From contig NC_089190.1 in NCBI RefSeq assembly GCF_947507565.1, forward strand, positions 310,001-374,000: DNA of 64,000 nt, given 5' to 3'. Positions 46,100 to 57,072 of the stretch are shown piece by piece. Under the pieces are notes generated by a model. The model was not told the DNA's origin, made no database searches, and saw only the letters and a program-made list of their open reading frames with translations. Source of the DNA: Oscarella lobularis. Taxonomy: Eukaryota; Porifera; Homoscleromorpha; Homosclerophorida; Oscarellidae. Made by a program: the position numbers and the translations under genes. The stretch's first letter is position 1. Each line of letters starts with the position of its first letter.

Positions 46100-47302
46100 T
46101 ACGCCGTCTGCGAGTTTAGAAGTACTGGCAATAGCTGTCAAGCATGGAAACGTAACAATTTAAACACTTAACAAAATCTGGTTTAATTTGTGTTTTTCTT
46201 ACCACAGAGACATTATAACAAACACGTGTGAAGGAGTACTCTCAAACGAACGCTAATGGCGTTATATGTGAGTGAATTAACTCTCGTAGACAATTGCCCT
46301 AATTCACCGCTTTTCAAAGAAAACAGAATGGAAAACGCTTTCAGTACATTACCTATGGCCCTCGCAACGAAATTCCGTTGATCGATTCAAGCATGTACGA
46401 ATAGGCGTTAATATTTAATAGACTAATTGTGGGGATCGATGTTTGTTGTATGTGGGCGGAGTTAGGTGTTATCAATGAGAATATAACGGTTTTTCTGCAA
46501 GACTTACCAACTGATTCTGCTTCAACTACTTATCATCTATTTTCCCATTCTGCTACTATCTCATCCGCTTCGCTCCAGGCCCATCGCCTCTGCCCGTTTT
46601 CAGCGACCCGATTCGTATCATAATTTAACAAAAATCAAAATGTCGTGAGTAGATGTCAAAATTACACTGAAAACGAGTGCTTGGATATTTTCACTCGTCA
46701 TTTCGCAAATAACACCGATCTAATGGACATCGTCGCAATGTGTAATTCATCTTAAAACTACATAGGCTATACAGCCGGTTCAATTGCATAAAAAGCAATG
46801 CACAGTGCGCAGCGTGGTCTAACAACCCATGTCTTTAGGTTTTGCATGTCTTGGAGACGCGAACTCTCCGTGTTGAGGAAAAAATTCCACTTGGAAAGCA
46901 ATAGTCATTTCAAAAACGATGGAATACAGCGATTTGCAATTAAAAGTCGACGTACTATCTAACACGAGCGAATTGACGTGCTCTCACGCGATTCCTTGCG
47001 ACGTCACTCCAAACTCGTTTGTCACGCTTCCGAAAAGCAATTCGGTTGAATGTAAGTAATAGTGATTAACCTTCGACGACGAAAGTAATTTTACCTTCAC
47101 CGTTTCCGTTAATTGAAACGAGTCTCCATTCTCATTCAACATTAGAGGGCTCGAATTATTTGAGATTCGTCTCCTGTTCAATGAAAAGCAAAAGGTCGCT
47201 ATTCGCCCTCCCGTGATCAGACAGGATTACCCAACAACCTACGTTGCGTTCCAGGTCGATCCCTCAGCCGGAACGTACACAATCATTGACCGCTTTGAAT
47301 AG
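46100..47302 (+). pseudogene. FZ-LTD family 3' fragment
   Basis: Aligns with 36145-37194 of gene A: the CDF/LAIA exon near 46105, ITNTCE near 46215, MENAFSTL-like near 46327, the YTENEC block near 46655, the LTCSHAIPCDVTPNSFVTL block near 46975, and the last exon ending AGTYTIIDRFE-TAG at 47302. Stops interrupt several exons (for example SS* near 46752) and no CRD or signal peptide is present. The GTGAGGCCCC repeat follows at the same distance as in gene A, so gene and repeat were copied together. Confidence 0.7.
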
Positions 47303-47429
47303 ATCTGAAAAAAAAGGACATCTTTTGAATGTGTTATGTTTTGCCCACGATCTTTTGAATGTGTTATTTTATGCACACGATTAACCTACTGTTTTTTATG
47401 GCGACGTCGATAGAGGCGTTAGGCACCGT

Positions 47430-48000
47430 ACAATGAGACAAAAGGTGAAGCCCCCTTTGAGGGTTCACTACCACCCGGGCCACGACATTTTTGCTCGCTA
47501 GGGCCGCTGTAAATGTCGGACAAACGCATGAATCTAACCACGACAAGACACATGCGTTGGGGAACGACTGGAACGCTTCGAATGTTACTTGCCAGAGTAG
47601 GCCATCATATTACCTTCATAAAGATTGAGCGCGCCAGCCTTCCCTCCTTTTTGAAACGCGAAAAAATGTCGGTGAGTTCCCTTAAGGGGCCTCACTTTAC
47701 TTCAAAGATTCAAACGCCTTACAAAGCACTGCGGAAAAACAGTCCGCTCTCGCCGAAAGATGTTGCGAGAAAAATTCAATCAAAAGGCTAAGCTTCAAGT
47801 TGTTTGTTGAACGGTTACCCGGATAAGTTTGCACCCTCCTTATGAACGTCATCGAGCACGCGGCTAGCGGTTATTAGCCCCTTATAATGGGCGAAGACGT
47901 TCTCTGGTGTCACAGAGGAATTAGTTAAGCGACCTAGAGCCGATATCTACGCACCCAGGACAGAACCGTCGAATGCTCTTCTCCGTCGACTGTAGCTGAA
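47430..48000 (+). repeat. GTGAGGCCCC-family dispersed repeat
   Basis: Closely matches 37290-37840 (CACTACCACCCGGGCCACGA near 47467, AAGGGGCCTCACTTTAC near 47683, GGTTACCCGGATAAG near 47813). Confidence 0.6.
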
Positions 48001-48039
48001 GACGTGTTAATAAATTAGGTAATTTCAATAAATTTAAAA

Positions 48040-49030
48040 ACTTGTTGCGTAGATGTCAAAATTACACTGAAAACGAGTGCTTGAATATTTTCGCTCGTCA
48101 TTTCGCAAAATAACACGGATCTTGTGAACAGCGCCGCAATGTGTGATTCGTCTCAAAACTACATAGGCTATACAGCCGGTTCGATTACATAAATACAATG
48201 CACAGTGCGGGGCGTCTTCTAACACCCCCTGTCTTTAGGTCTTTCATGCTTTGGAGACGTCAACTTCCCATGTAACTAGGCGGAAGTGGGAACAATGCAT
48301 TCGTTATGGCAGGTCTAAGGCTTCATAGAAACGCCTCTCAAGCCAAAGGATTCCATAGGTGCGACAAATTCGGACGTAACTGTTTATTAATTTAAGCGTC
48401 CCGACTGACAATCGTAGACGCCCATCCAATAAGATAGCTTCGTCCCCAGACGCGGTCTCGAATCGAGTTCAGTCCCGGCCGAAGGACACTTGCCGAGGCC
48501 TCGACGCGAGAGGGTCTGGGGACGAGGCTAGTATCCCGACGCTTTTGGCTTGTTTTGTCTGCTGTAGCCTACGCGAAGAGATCGACACTTTTTGTTGTGA
48601 TGCAGAACTGCTAAAAGTCGAAGTGCTACTATCTAACACGAGCGAATTCACGTGCTCGGAAAAGAATCTGCACAACGTAGCTACAAATTCCTTTGTCAAG
48701 TTTCAGACAAACTATATGCGGTCTAATTAATGTAAGGACGAGTAGATAATTTCAAAATATTCACGCGCACCATGCTTTAGTGATTAACTACGACGAAACA
48801 ATTTTTACCTTAATTGTTTCCCCTATTTCAAAAGACTCTGCATTCTTATTCGACATTAGAGGAGCCGGCTTATTTGAGACTCGTCTCCTGTTATTCAATA
48901 TAGGAAAGAAATCACTGGTCGTTTTTCTGTAGGTGTGATCAAACTGGCATTGCCAATAAAATACGTCGCATCTCAGATTGACGCTTCAGCCGAAACTTAC
49001 CAAAATATTGACCCCTTTGAAAAATTAGGA
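48040..49030 (+). pseudogene. FZ-LTD family 3' fragment, more decayed
   Basis: A second 3' fragment of the same family. It has the YTENEC-like exon near 48055, NYIGYTAG near 48155, EVLLSNTSEFTCSEKN near 48615-48660 and the last-exon remnant IDASAETYQNIDPFE near 48975-49020. Frames are broken at many points, and a segment near 48280-48600 is replaced by other repeat sequence. The block at 48460-48545 includes a G-rich inverted pair (AGGCCTCGACGCGAGAGGGT and flanks). Confidence 0.6.
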
Positions 49031-49129
49031 ACAAATTTTGAATGTTTGTTGTTTTTGGGCAGCATCTACGTAATGACATTTATAGTGACGCCGATCTATC
49101 CGTTCGATATCGTTTATTGATTGAGATTG

Positions 49130-49400
49130 GAGGCGAGGCCCCCTTTGAGGGTTTAGTACCACCCGGGCCAGGAGACTTTTGCTCGCTGTGGTCGCGCTGT
49201 GAACATCGTCCGAACGCATGATTCTAACGACAATAAGACACACCTTTAGGCTGAATTTTGCTCAAAGGAGGAGAGCATTGGACAAACAACGGAGGATAGC
49301 CGGGCCTCGATAGAGCGACTCCACCAATCGGCTCTGGCACGCTAGGGAAAGACTGGAACGCGTTGAATACTACTTTCCAGAGTAGGCCATCGTAGTACCT
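49130..49400 (+). repeat. GTGAGGCCCC-family dispersed repeat, truncated
   Basis: Starts GGCGAGGCCCCCTTTGAGGG near 49133, continues through TACCACCCGGGCCAGGAG, and ends GTAGGCCATCGTAGTACCTT. At that point segmental duplication copy 2 begins, so the duplication junction lies in or next to this repeat. Confidence 0.6.
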
Positions 49401-49563
49401 TTAAGTAAGAACCAAATAGTTTTTAAAATACGCTAAAAACATCTTACAGCATAGCAGAACAGAGCACTGATGACGACGGTTAGTGCCAAAGTCGCAATTT
49501 GTGAAGAGATCATAAGTCTCCCACTTTCCTTAGTGCGACCAACTTGTATTACTTTCTCTTTCA

Positions 49564-49651
<88 letters not shown>
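49564..49651 (+). repeat. (CTGT)n microsatellite, expanded copy
   Basis: About 22 uninterrupted CTGT units followed by TATGTGTTTGCCTGT. It corresponds to the shorter array at 8807-8873. Confidence 0.95.
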
Positions 49652-49653
<2 letters not shown>

Positions 49654-50679
49654 GTGTTTGCCTGTCTTTGTATTTCGCCTGCTAGTAGAGAGTGCTTTGT
49701 GTCTGATGTCTGCCAATAAAAACGTTTTGACGTAAAACCTGCTGATATTCATGGCAATTCGTCGGTAAATGTCTACCTATTGAAAGATAGAGAAGATATT
49801 ATTAAGACACATAGATGACTTTTTGCAGCCATATAGCTGTGTCCCGCTCCAATGGCGCTCATGCTGATGCTGATGATGGTAGTGGTGATGCTGCTGGAAC
49901 GTTCTTTGCCTTGAAAGGCTGGAGGAACAGAGTGTGGTGGAAGAGGAGGAGGAGTAGGAGGAGGATACCTAAACCTGTGAGGAAAATAGAAACCTGCAAA
50001 AACATTAACCTGTGAAAAAAGCATGTAAATAAAAACCTGCGAAAAAAGCAACCTGTGAAAAAATTAGAACATGCGGAAATGAAAACCTGCAAATAAAAAA
50101 ACATACTAAACCACCCTAAAAAAACAGGAACTTGGTAACAAAAAACTAGAGTACCTTATAAATCCATTGACCTAAAATAAGCCTATGTACTAATCAACCT
50201 AGATTACATGAAAATCCACTGAATAGTGGTCTAAAGCACGTGGCGGCTGCTAGCTAAGCACGTGAATAGGAAAGGCGCTACAAGCCTACTACTCAAACCA
50301 TCCTACCCTACAAGCAGCCACCAACTAAACCTTAGTGCATAGGGAGAGGACCCGTGCAAACTAACGTAGTAATGCAAACAGAGCCCGTGAGGGAGGAAGT
50401 GCCATTATTGCATTAAACCCATTTGTTGTCCCCCGCTACACTCTCTTCAACGTACACAATTGGGCTTTGTGCACTGCAACGACAACCAGCCCTCAATCGC
50501 GGACCCCAACCCGCCCTCGATTAGACTTTTTGAAATCAGACCTACTGGTTAGTCTGTCGAAAATTTTCTATGCCCGCGAGCGTGGGCAGTGGCATCGTAG
50601 GCATTCGGCGCCGTGTACGTCACAGGAAGCCCCGCCTCTTAAGTGCACGCCTACACCAAGTAGTGCCCCCAAAGGGTGA

Positions 50680-50957
50680 TAGCCTCGCGTGCGCCAGGCC
50701 CTTCTCCTCTGCTCCCGGATAAACCCGGGGAGGAGAAGGGCCTGGTACTTGAGTTCACGTGATCAACCCCCTTTTGGGGGCAGCGGTCGGTCATGTGGCG
50801 GATAACATACTGCCGATGTCACCTCTGTAATTAAAATGTCACCTCCGTAAGTAAAGTAATTGCTTCACTGCTTGCCTGCATGCCAGTGGACAATATCTAA
50901 TGACATTATCGCACCTCTAACCGGCTAATTGGTGCCAAACGTCCCGTCGCTAATCAT
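50680..50957. repeat. Left terminal inverted repeat
   Basis: Contains a nested palindrome: CCAGGCCCTTCTCC (about 50692) pairs with GGAGAAGGGCCTGG (about 50730), enclosing CCCGGATAAACCCGGG. A second palindrome CCCCCTTTTGGGGG follows near 50768. The same nested stem design recurs in the 60046 element despite sequence divergence. The repeat ends at the RecQ start codon. Confidence 0.9.
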
Positions 50958-52808
50958 GACTTCTTCGCATGCCGAAACTGCGCCGTCCGTCGCTGAAAGG
51001 GCACAGAAAATTCTCCAATCTGTTTTCAAGTTGGAGACATTCAGGCCAGGACAGCTTGAAGCCATCAGAGCCGTAGCAGATGGTGTAGACGTCGGTGTGA
51101 GGATGACCACCAGCAGCGGCAAGTCTCTCTGCTATCAGTTAGCCCCTCTGCTGTTTGGGCAGTCTTCCGCTTGCATCGTGATCAGTCCTTTGCATGCCCT
51201 TATGATAGAACAGGTACAATACGTTGAGTACATGTATGTGATATGGCAAGCATCCATAATTAGGTCAATAAATTAAACAATTTGGGACTCACTGCTATTT
51301 CGTGCATAAATGTCAAAGAGATACAGACGCTCTCAGAATCCTGCTTGAAGGAATGCCTATTCTGTAAGATGCCTGAATAATCCAAATTGTCAACTATTTA
51401 TGACTCTCTTAGTTTATCTTTCACCCGAATGTGCTGTTAGTCCTGCGTGGATTAACGTCATAAAGACAGTGCTTGCGGAACGTGTTAGGCTTATAGCAGT
51501 AGACGAAGCGCACTGCGTTGCCGAATGGTAGTATTGTACATCTCTCTAAAAGACATAAAGGATTACTTGTACAGGGGGGATGAATTTCGAACGGACTACG
51601 CCAAACTTGGACGGCTGAGAGTTTACTGCTCCTGCCCCGTGATGATCCTGACTGCTACTGTGACACGGTTGCTGATGAAAAAAATTTTCGAACGAGTCGA
51701 CATTCACCGATCTATCATCATCTCACTGTCCCTTAACAGACCGAACCTTTTCTATATTGTGAGACCTATGAAGCTGACAAACGAGGTATGACTACTGCTT
51801 ATGTAACCATTCCTTTCACCGTGTGCTCTACAGATGACAATCGAACCCATAGTCAACAATCTAAGAGAGGGGAAGAAGATCAAGACCATTATTTACGTGG
51901 GGAAAAAGGATTTGGCTGTAACACTGTGGGGCATGCTCAGGTGGTCTGACAAGGTTGCCGTGCACTACTCGTCGCTGACGACGGCTACAAAAAGACGTAC
52001 AGAGAAGAAATTTAGGAATGGGGACGTTCACCTTGTCATTGCAACAATAGGCTTTGGGATGGTAAATCAAAGTGTCGACTTTTGATTTGTCTTATAATAC
52101 TTTACTTTCCGTCTGAAGGGAATAGACGTCAATGATGTCCGTCTGGTAGTATATTATGGGCTCCCTAGAGCAGTCACTGAAGTTTTTCAGGTAATAACAT
52201 ATGAATCTAAAGTCATATTTACGTCATACTTTCTCCAGATGTTTGGAAGAGCCGGCCGCGATGGCCAGTCGTCTACATGCGTTCTCCTTTATCGTCAGAG
52301 AAGCATTAGTGGTAAAGGTGTTGACCCAGCAGTTGCCTCCCTCGTGACAAGAAAGACGTGTATTCGACAACAATTTTGTTCGCTCCTTGAATCACCTTAC
52401 GACAAATCCAGCCAGGGACAGAGTCCTTGTTGCTATCACTGCCATGTTTCCGGTGAAGATCCAAACAGTTTATTTCTGTTTGGTGACAAGAGGACGACGA
52501 CCAAGTCCAAGGCCATCGATAAGTCACCAAGGAAGGCGGAGGTGTCCCAGTCAGCGAGGAGACGTTTACAGAGAAAGCTGGAGTCGTGGAGAACACGCGT
52601 GGCACAATCTCACACAATGTGCTTCCTTGGAGATGAAGGAGTCGCCAGCAACACACTTTTGCAAAAAATTGTCGATGTTAGTCCCAATCTCAAATCATTG
52701 GCCGACGTCGAGAGGGTCACTGGAGTCCAAAAGCGTTTTGCGCTTTCTCTTTTTGAAGCAATTTCCTATCCTGAGGACTGCATTGAGCATGACCACTGCT
52801 ACTTCTAA
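50956..52808 (+). CDS. RecQ-type DNA helicase encoded by the transposon
   Basis: Seven exons: 50956-51213, 51264-51363, 51413-51527, 51575-51785, 51834-52061, 52119-52190 and 52239-52808. They total 1,554 nt and give 517 aa. Superfamily 2 motifs in order: motif 0 FRPGQLEAI (residues 29-37); Walker A as TTSSGKSLCYQ (51-61), with Ser-Ser replacing the usual Gly-Gly; Walker B DEAH (150-153) followed by EWGDEFRTDY across an intron; motif III ILTATVT; VIATIGFGMGIDVNDVRLVV (motif V); and FGRAGRDGQ (motif VI, about 330-338). A Cys-rich RecQ-Ct zinc-like region (CIRQQFC...CCYHC) and a basic C-terminal region follow, with no HRDC domain obvious. The host function would be 3'-5' unwinding. In this context it probably assists excision, strand transfer or repair during transposition. 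Its stop overlaps that of the convergent DUF6589 gene. Confidence 0.9.
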
Positions 52809-55611
52809 ATCACAAGATCGTTATATATTATTAAAAACGTTAAGACATCCTCGATATCGTCAACCATATGTTTTCTAGGCAACGAGATGTCATCCCCCTC
52901 TGTGTCACAAACAAAATCAGTTTTATCCAGAAATTTTCGGAGCCAACCATTTTCCAACTTAACAATGCCACGCCTTCTTGGATCAACGAACCCCTTCGAA
53001 CCAAACTTCCGCTTTCCTCTGTATTCAGCAACCCTATTCTCTGTTAGAATTCTAGTTAGTGCAGTAATATCTTCCCGTGATGACGTGCTTGTGTGGGAAG
53101 CTGTTTTGTAAATACCAAGAATTTTCTCACACGTTTTGCTTCCCTGCAGAAGGTGATATGCAATCTTCGATACCAACGCCACGTGAGCCTTGCTGAGGTT
53201 GGCACCACTTGCACGAACAGAGTTTTTGATAATTCTGAAGTCACTGAAAAATTATTTATACATAGTAAGTATATTGTAACTCACAAATTGTAATGCTCCA
53301 CTAATTGGTTGATTGGTTTACCTCCTCCAGGTTTTCCTTTGATGTTCACTGTTCTGAAGTGAGTGTGAATGTGAGCAACATGTCTATCCCAGTCAGCTTC
53401 AATGTTGGCAATCAGATTTGCAGCTTCGTTTGCGTAATTGCTTCGATTTCCTCCCAACAAATGAATGAGCCAAAACCGCCACATCCGGATTATATCCCGG
53501 CCGTCCTCGTACTGGATGGCCTCCTTCAGATGGCAGTAGAGGAACCCCATATGAAGCAGCGCCCTGTGGAATGTATATACTTCGTCGTCCTCAGGTCCTT
53601 CCGGAAACGATGGGTTGCATACTACGATTGTTTTCCTGACTATGTTCTCAACACATTTTCTCAGCCATTGTTCCTGTCGGTCTTCAGGTAGTTTAATTGT
53701 GTCTGTCGGCGTCTTCAAACCAAAATGAGTGCAAACTGCGGCTGTCAGACGAGCTTCGAAGGCCTATATATAGAGAGAGACAGATTGTTGTTGCCGAAGA
53801 TTGTTGTCAATTGTAATTTGTCTCACGTGAAGAAAAAACTGATCTGATTGCTGAAATCTTTTGGCCGTTTTGTCCACCATAGTTCTTTGGAGAGTCTCCT
53901 TGAAGTGACTTAGCGATCCCTTGAAATTTGACTCTCCCCAGAACGTTTCCAAACAGAGACCTAGACATTCCCACAAGAAATGGAAATCACCTACCAAAAA
54001 GGTATTACTACACAACTGCACAACTAATGGGGATCGCCTGGAGACTCCTTGACCCAAAGAAGCCTGTCAACGACTTCGGGCTCCGGTGTTCTCCAGCGTT
54101 GAGCACCCCTGATATTTTTGCACGTAAGCTGGTCCCCCACGACTGCCTACAAAAAAGTATTTGTAGTGTAGATTATTTAACTGTAGATCGATAGAGCCGC
54201 ACTGTAGGCGAATCGTCTGTTTTTCCTAGGTCACGTGCAAATTCTTCGAGCGCGTGTATGGTGCCGTCCTTGCTGCCTTCGTTTTCATCTACTATTTCCA
54301 GTGGTGTAATAACATGTATCCTAGGTTCTTTTGCTGGCATGAGTTTCGGACATGCTTGCGTTAGGGAGGATAGACTCGGAAATACTCTGGTGATAAATCT
54401 CATTATAAAATTGATTCCCGATTCGACGAGGTGGTCGTTGTCTTCAGCAGATGGAAAAATGTCTTCCTCGTTCAGTTCCCGTCGTTTCGTTTTCTATTCA
54501 CGTTACTACATGACAGGAAAGAGAGCTAATATTAGGCATACCACCCGAGCAGTCGAAGCTTCTGGAAGAGTTTCGTCGAAGTCAATGATGAGTCGAGTGG
54601 TCATGTCCCATCGCTGAATATGTTTGTCTTAATTTAAAACGTTACATAATTATTTTGCCAATCTGTCATTTCGTTGCACCTTGTCGTTCGTGCGTCACCC
54701 GTTTAGTAATATTTAGGTTGTCATAGGCAAGAATTCGTGGCTGGTGAGATTCCCTGAGTGGAGGACGAATGGTTTTCGCAGTGATTCTGAGATGTTCCCA
54801 TATTTTGGAATATGAAGCTGATATTCCAATAGCGTTCATCCCTCGTATGATCTACTGATGGGTTAGTATGCCGAATAGTTGCATTTATCAAAATCTCACC
54901 TGTTTACTCGCAGAATGGGTAACCATCAGCATTGCTATTAGAGTTGGGAATGCCAGTGAAACTTTCGACCTCGACCTCTGTTTCAGGATTATTGCGACTA
55001 CAAACACAGCATGCGTCTCATCACGATCTCCAAACGACCCCACCAATAGAGCAGTGATGGATGACACTAGGTTGAGCAGTCGTGGCGCCAGCAACTGAAT
55101 CTGCCGGTGAAAGGCATCGAAGTCGAAGAGCCCATCGATGTCGAAATCCAAGTCACTCAGCAGGTCTAGTTCTGAACTCAAGAGACCAATAGCGGCGTCC
55201 CAGTCCACTCCTGCATAGGGAAGACGTTGCTATGGAAACATCTAGTTAAATGCAGCATACCGTCAGATTTAGCGCATTTCTCTGACTCTGTCACGCCCGT
55301 CCCGCCTTCGTCCACACGTGCCTTCTTCGAAATCCCCGTGTACACGTGTGTCTTTCCTCGCTTCACTCTGGACGAATTGGGGAAGGCAGCGCGGGCCAAC
55401 CTTCCAATCTCCACGTGGCTTAGCCTCGCGTAACGAGCACGGACGACGTCCTGAAAGTCTGCGACGCTGACGCAGTTACTGGCGTCGGATACATAGAACT
55501 GCTGTTCTATCCTGTCAAAAGGACCGGACTTGGCTCCCAAGGATTAATGTGGTATTCAAAAAGTACTCACCACGCACAGCGATCGGCCCAGAGGTCGTTT
55601 TCAGTATCCAT
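52805..55611 (-). CDS. DUF6589-type protein, probable transposase, with RFX-like N-terminal domain
   Basis: Ten exons on the minus strand: 55611-55571, 55511-55261, 55210-54900, 54851-54680, 54627-54542, 54493-54203, 54146-54038, 53990-53827, 53763-53285 and 53234-52805. They total 2,334 nt and give 777 aa. Residues about 14-85 (NCVSVADFQDVVRARY to THVYTGISKK) have the spacing of an RFX-like winged helix and probably bind DNA. The family core follows: ILAYDNLNITKR (near 240); VVGDQLTCKNIRGA (GDQLT near 388-392); VGDFHFLWECLGLC (near 421); HRALLHMGFLYCHL; IIRMWRFWLIHLLGG; FRTVNIKGKPGGG and QLVEHYNL; then GANLSKAHVALVSK. The conserved Asp residues in YDN, GDQLT and GDFHF are candidates for metal-binding catalytic residues; this is inference. 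Intron 7 has a GC donor (CCAG|GCGATC), whereas the paralogue at 60234 has GT. No stop interrupts the frame. Confidence 0.85.
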
Positions 55612-55636
55612 TAGGCGGGAACGAGCACGAAAAATA

Positions 55637-55914
55637 ATGATTAGCGACGGGACGTTTGGCACCAATTAGCCGGTTAGAGGTGCGATAATGTCATTAGATA
55701 TTGTCCACTGGCATGCAGGCAAGCAGTGAAGCAATTACTTTACTTACGGAGGTGACATTTTAATTACAGAGGTGACATCGGCAGTATGTTATCCGCCACA
55801 TGACCGACCGCTGCCCCCAAAAGGGGGCTGATCACGTGAACTCAAGTACCAGGCCCTTCTCCTCCCCGGGTTTATCCGGGAGCAGAGGAGAAGGGCCTGG
55901 CGCACGCGAGGCTA
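55637..55914. repeat. Right terminal inverted repeat
   Basis: The reverse complement of 50680-50957 with very few mismatches (for example GATCAGCCCCC against GATCAACCCCC). Its inner edge lies 26 bp upstream of the DUF6589 start codon, so it should act as that gene's promoter. Confidence 0.9.
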
Positions 55915-56142
55915 AAAGGGTGACCTGATCGTCGCGCTGACACGGGGCATTCTTCTGCCTTTCCTCTTAGCTGCTCTTTTGTCGAGGAACTAAAGAAAAT
56001 GAAGAAGGGAATGAAATGAAGCAGCGCGCCTCGATGACGAAAACTGAACGGAAAACGTGCGATTACCTAAAGGCGTGTTTGAATCGGCGCTGCTTTAGCT
56101 GTAAAGAGACGAAGAAGTCTGTGCGATGAGCGTGCATCGAGC

Positions 56143-57072
56143 CTCAGATATAAGAGAGAGAGGGATATAAAACTCCCGTCCTCACGTGACTTTTTACTGA
56201 CACCACGATTGTTACCCGATGTCCCGTACGCGGCGCTTCCTTTGACTGCGAAACGAAGCGAGAATTATCTGGTTTTCCTTTCTTTTTCGACTTTTCTATT
56301 TCTTCTGGATGAGGTAAGTTTGTTTAGGCGCCTACTTGACAGAGATGATCAGAGACGCCTTCTGTACGATGATTATTATGACACGCGTCTTGTTTGCAAC
56401 ACATATCTGCGTTCTGAAGTCCCAAATGTCTTCGCAAACAGTTTCAAAGTAAGCTCAGGTGATCAGCAAACAGCTTGGAAGTAGTCATGTGTGCTCCGCA
56501 GTGTCCACGGCGATCGTAGACGCAATTTTTTTGACGTTTTTGCCCTTGTTAACCACACCCTCTATTGCAACACAAAGCGATTGCTTCAACGCATGGAGGG
56601 AGCATTGGGCCTTTCTATCCTCTAACAGAGATGCTAAGGATTGGACTCCACGAAGAAATCTACCAGACCAACACATTGTTAGCCTCAAATGGCGCGTTTT
56701 CTGCAAATAGTAGATAAGAGCTTCAGTTCTATTCCTTCGCTTCGCAATGACTTGACGAGTAGCCCAAGGCATAAATAAAGGTGAAAGAATGCGATAAGAC
56801 GTTCAGTGATGTTTGAAATGTCTTTAGTGTAACGTTCATCCTAATGGCGTTTCAAATCATTTCCGTCCAGGAGGCCCTAAAAGAGTACCATTTCACGTAG
56901 AAAAGGAATCGATACTCGCAGATGAGAAAAGACGAGGTCATTCTCCGGTCATTCTCGCTTCGTTTCGCAGTCAATGGCAGCGTCACGTACGGGACATCGG
57001 TAACAATCGTGGTGTCAGTAAAAAGTCACGTGAGGACGGGAGTTTCATATCCCTCTCTCTCTTATATCTCTG
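56143..57072. mobile_element. 930-bp DNA transposon with ~130-bp TIRs, 7-bp TSD
   Basis: Absent from duplication copy 1, where the empty site is GCATCGAGCTGCG near 10070. It is flanked by ATCGAGC on both sides (56136-56142 and 57073-57079). The ends are CTCAGATATAAGAGAGAGAG and, inverted, CAGAGATATAAGAGAGAGAG. The inverted repeats continue for about 130 bp through CCGTCCTCACGTGACTTTTT. The interior has short ORFs on both strands without a recognisable domain (for example DRDDQRRLLYDDYYDTRLV on plus near 56338). It is probably a non-autonomous or decayed element of unknown superfamily. Confidence 0.85.

Larger units (their letters stand above)
50680..55914. mobile_element. RecQ-DUF6589 DNA transposon, apparently intact, 9-bp TSD
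   Basis: Terminal inverted repeats of about 278 bp (50680-50957 and 55637-55914) match with only a few differences. The tips are TAGCCTCGCGTG..CACGCGAGGCTA. They are flanked by a perfect 9-bp duplication AAAGGGTGA (50671-50679 and 55915-55923). Duplication copy 1 has the unoccupied site near 9855. The element holds two convergent genes, RecQ-like helicase (plus) and DUF6589-like protein (minus), both open through all proposed exons. Each start codon lies at the inner edge of a TIR, so the TIRs must carry the promoters. Intact genes, near-identical TIRs and a perfect TSD indicate recent, perhaps current, mobility. A related element starts at 60046. I do not recognise this gene pair as one of the textbook DNA-transposon superfamilies. 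Confidence 0.9.

Noticed and set aside
50929-50955. Earlier non-ATG start for the RecQ gene
   Set aside because: The upstream codons lie within the terminal inverted repeat and the first ATG (50956) gives a normal N-terminus just before the conserved FRPGQ motif.
50680-55914. Helitron
   Set aside because: The helicase is RecQ-like, not Pif1-like. There is no Rep/HUH motif, and the element has long TIRs and a target-site duplication, which Helitrons lack.
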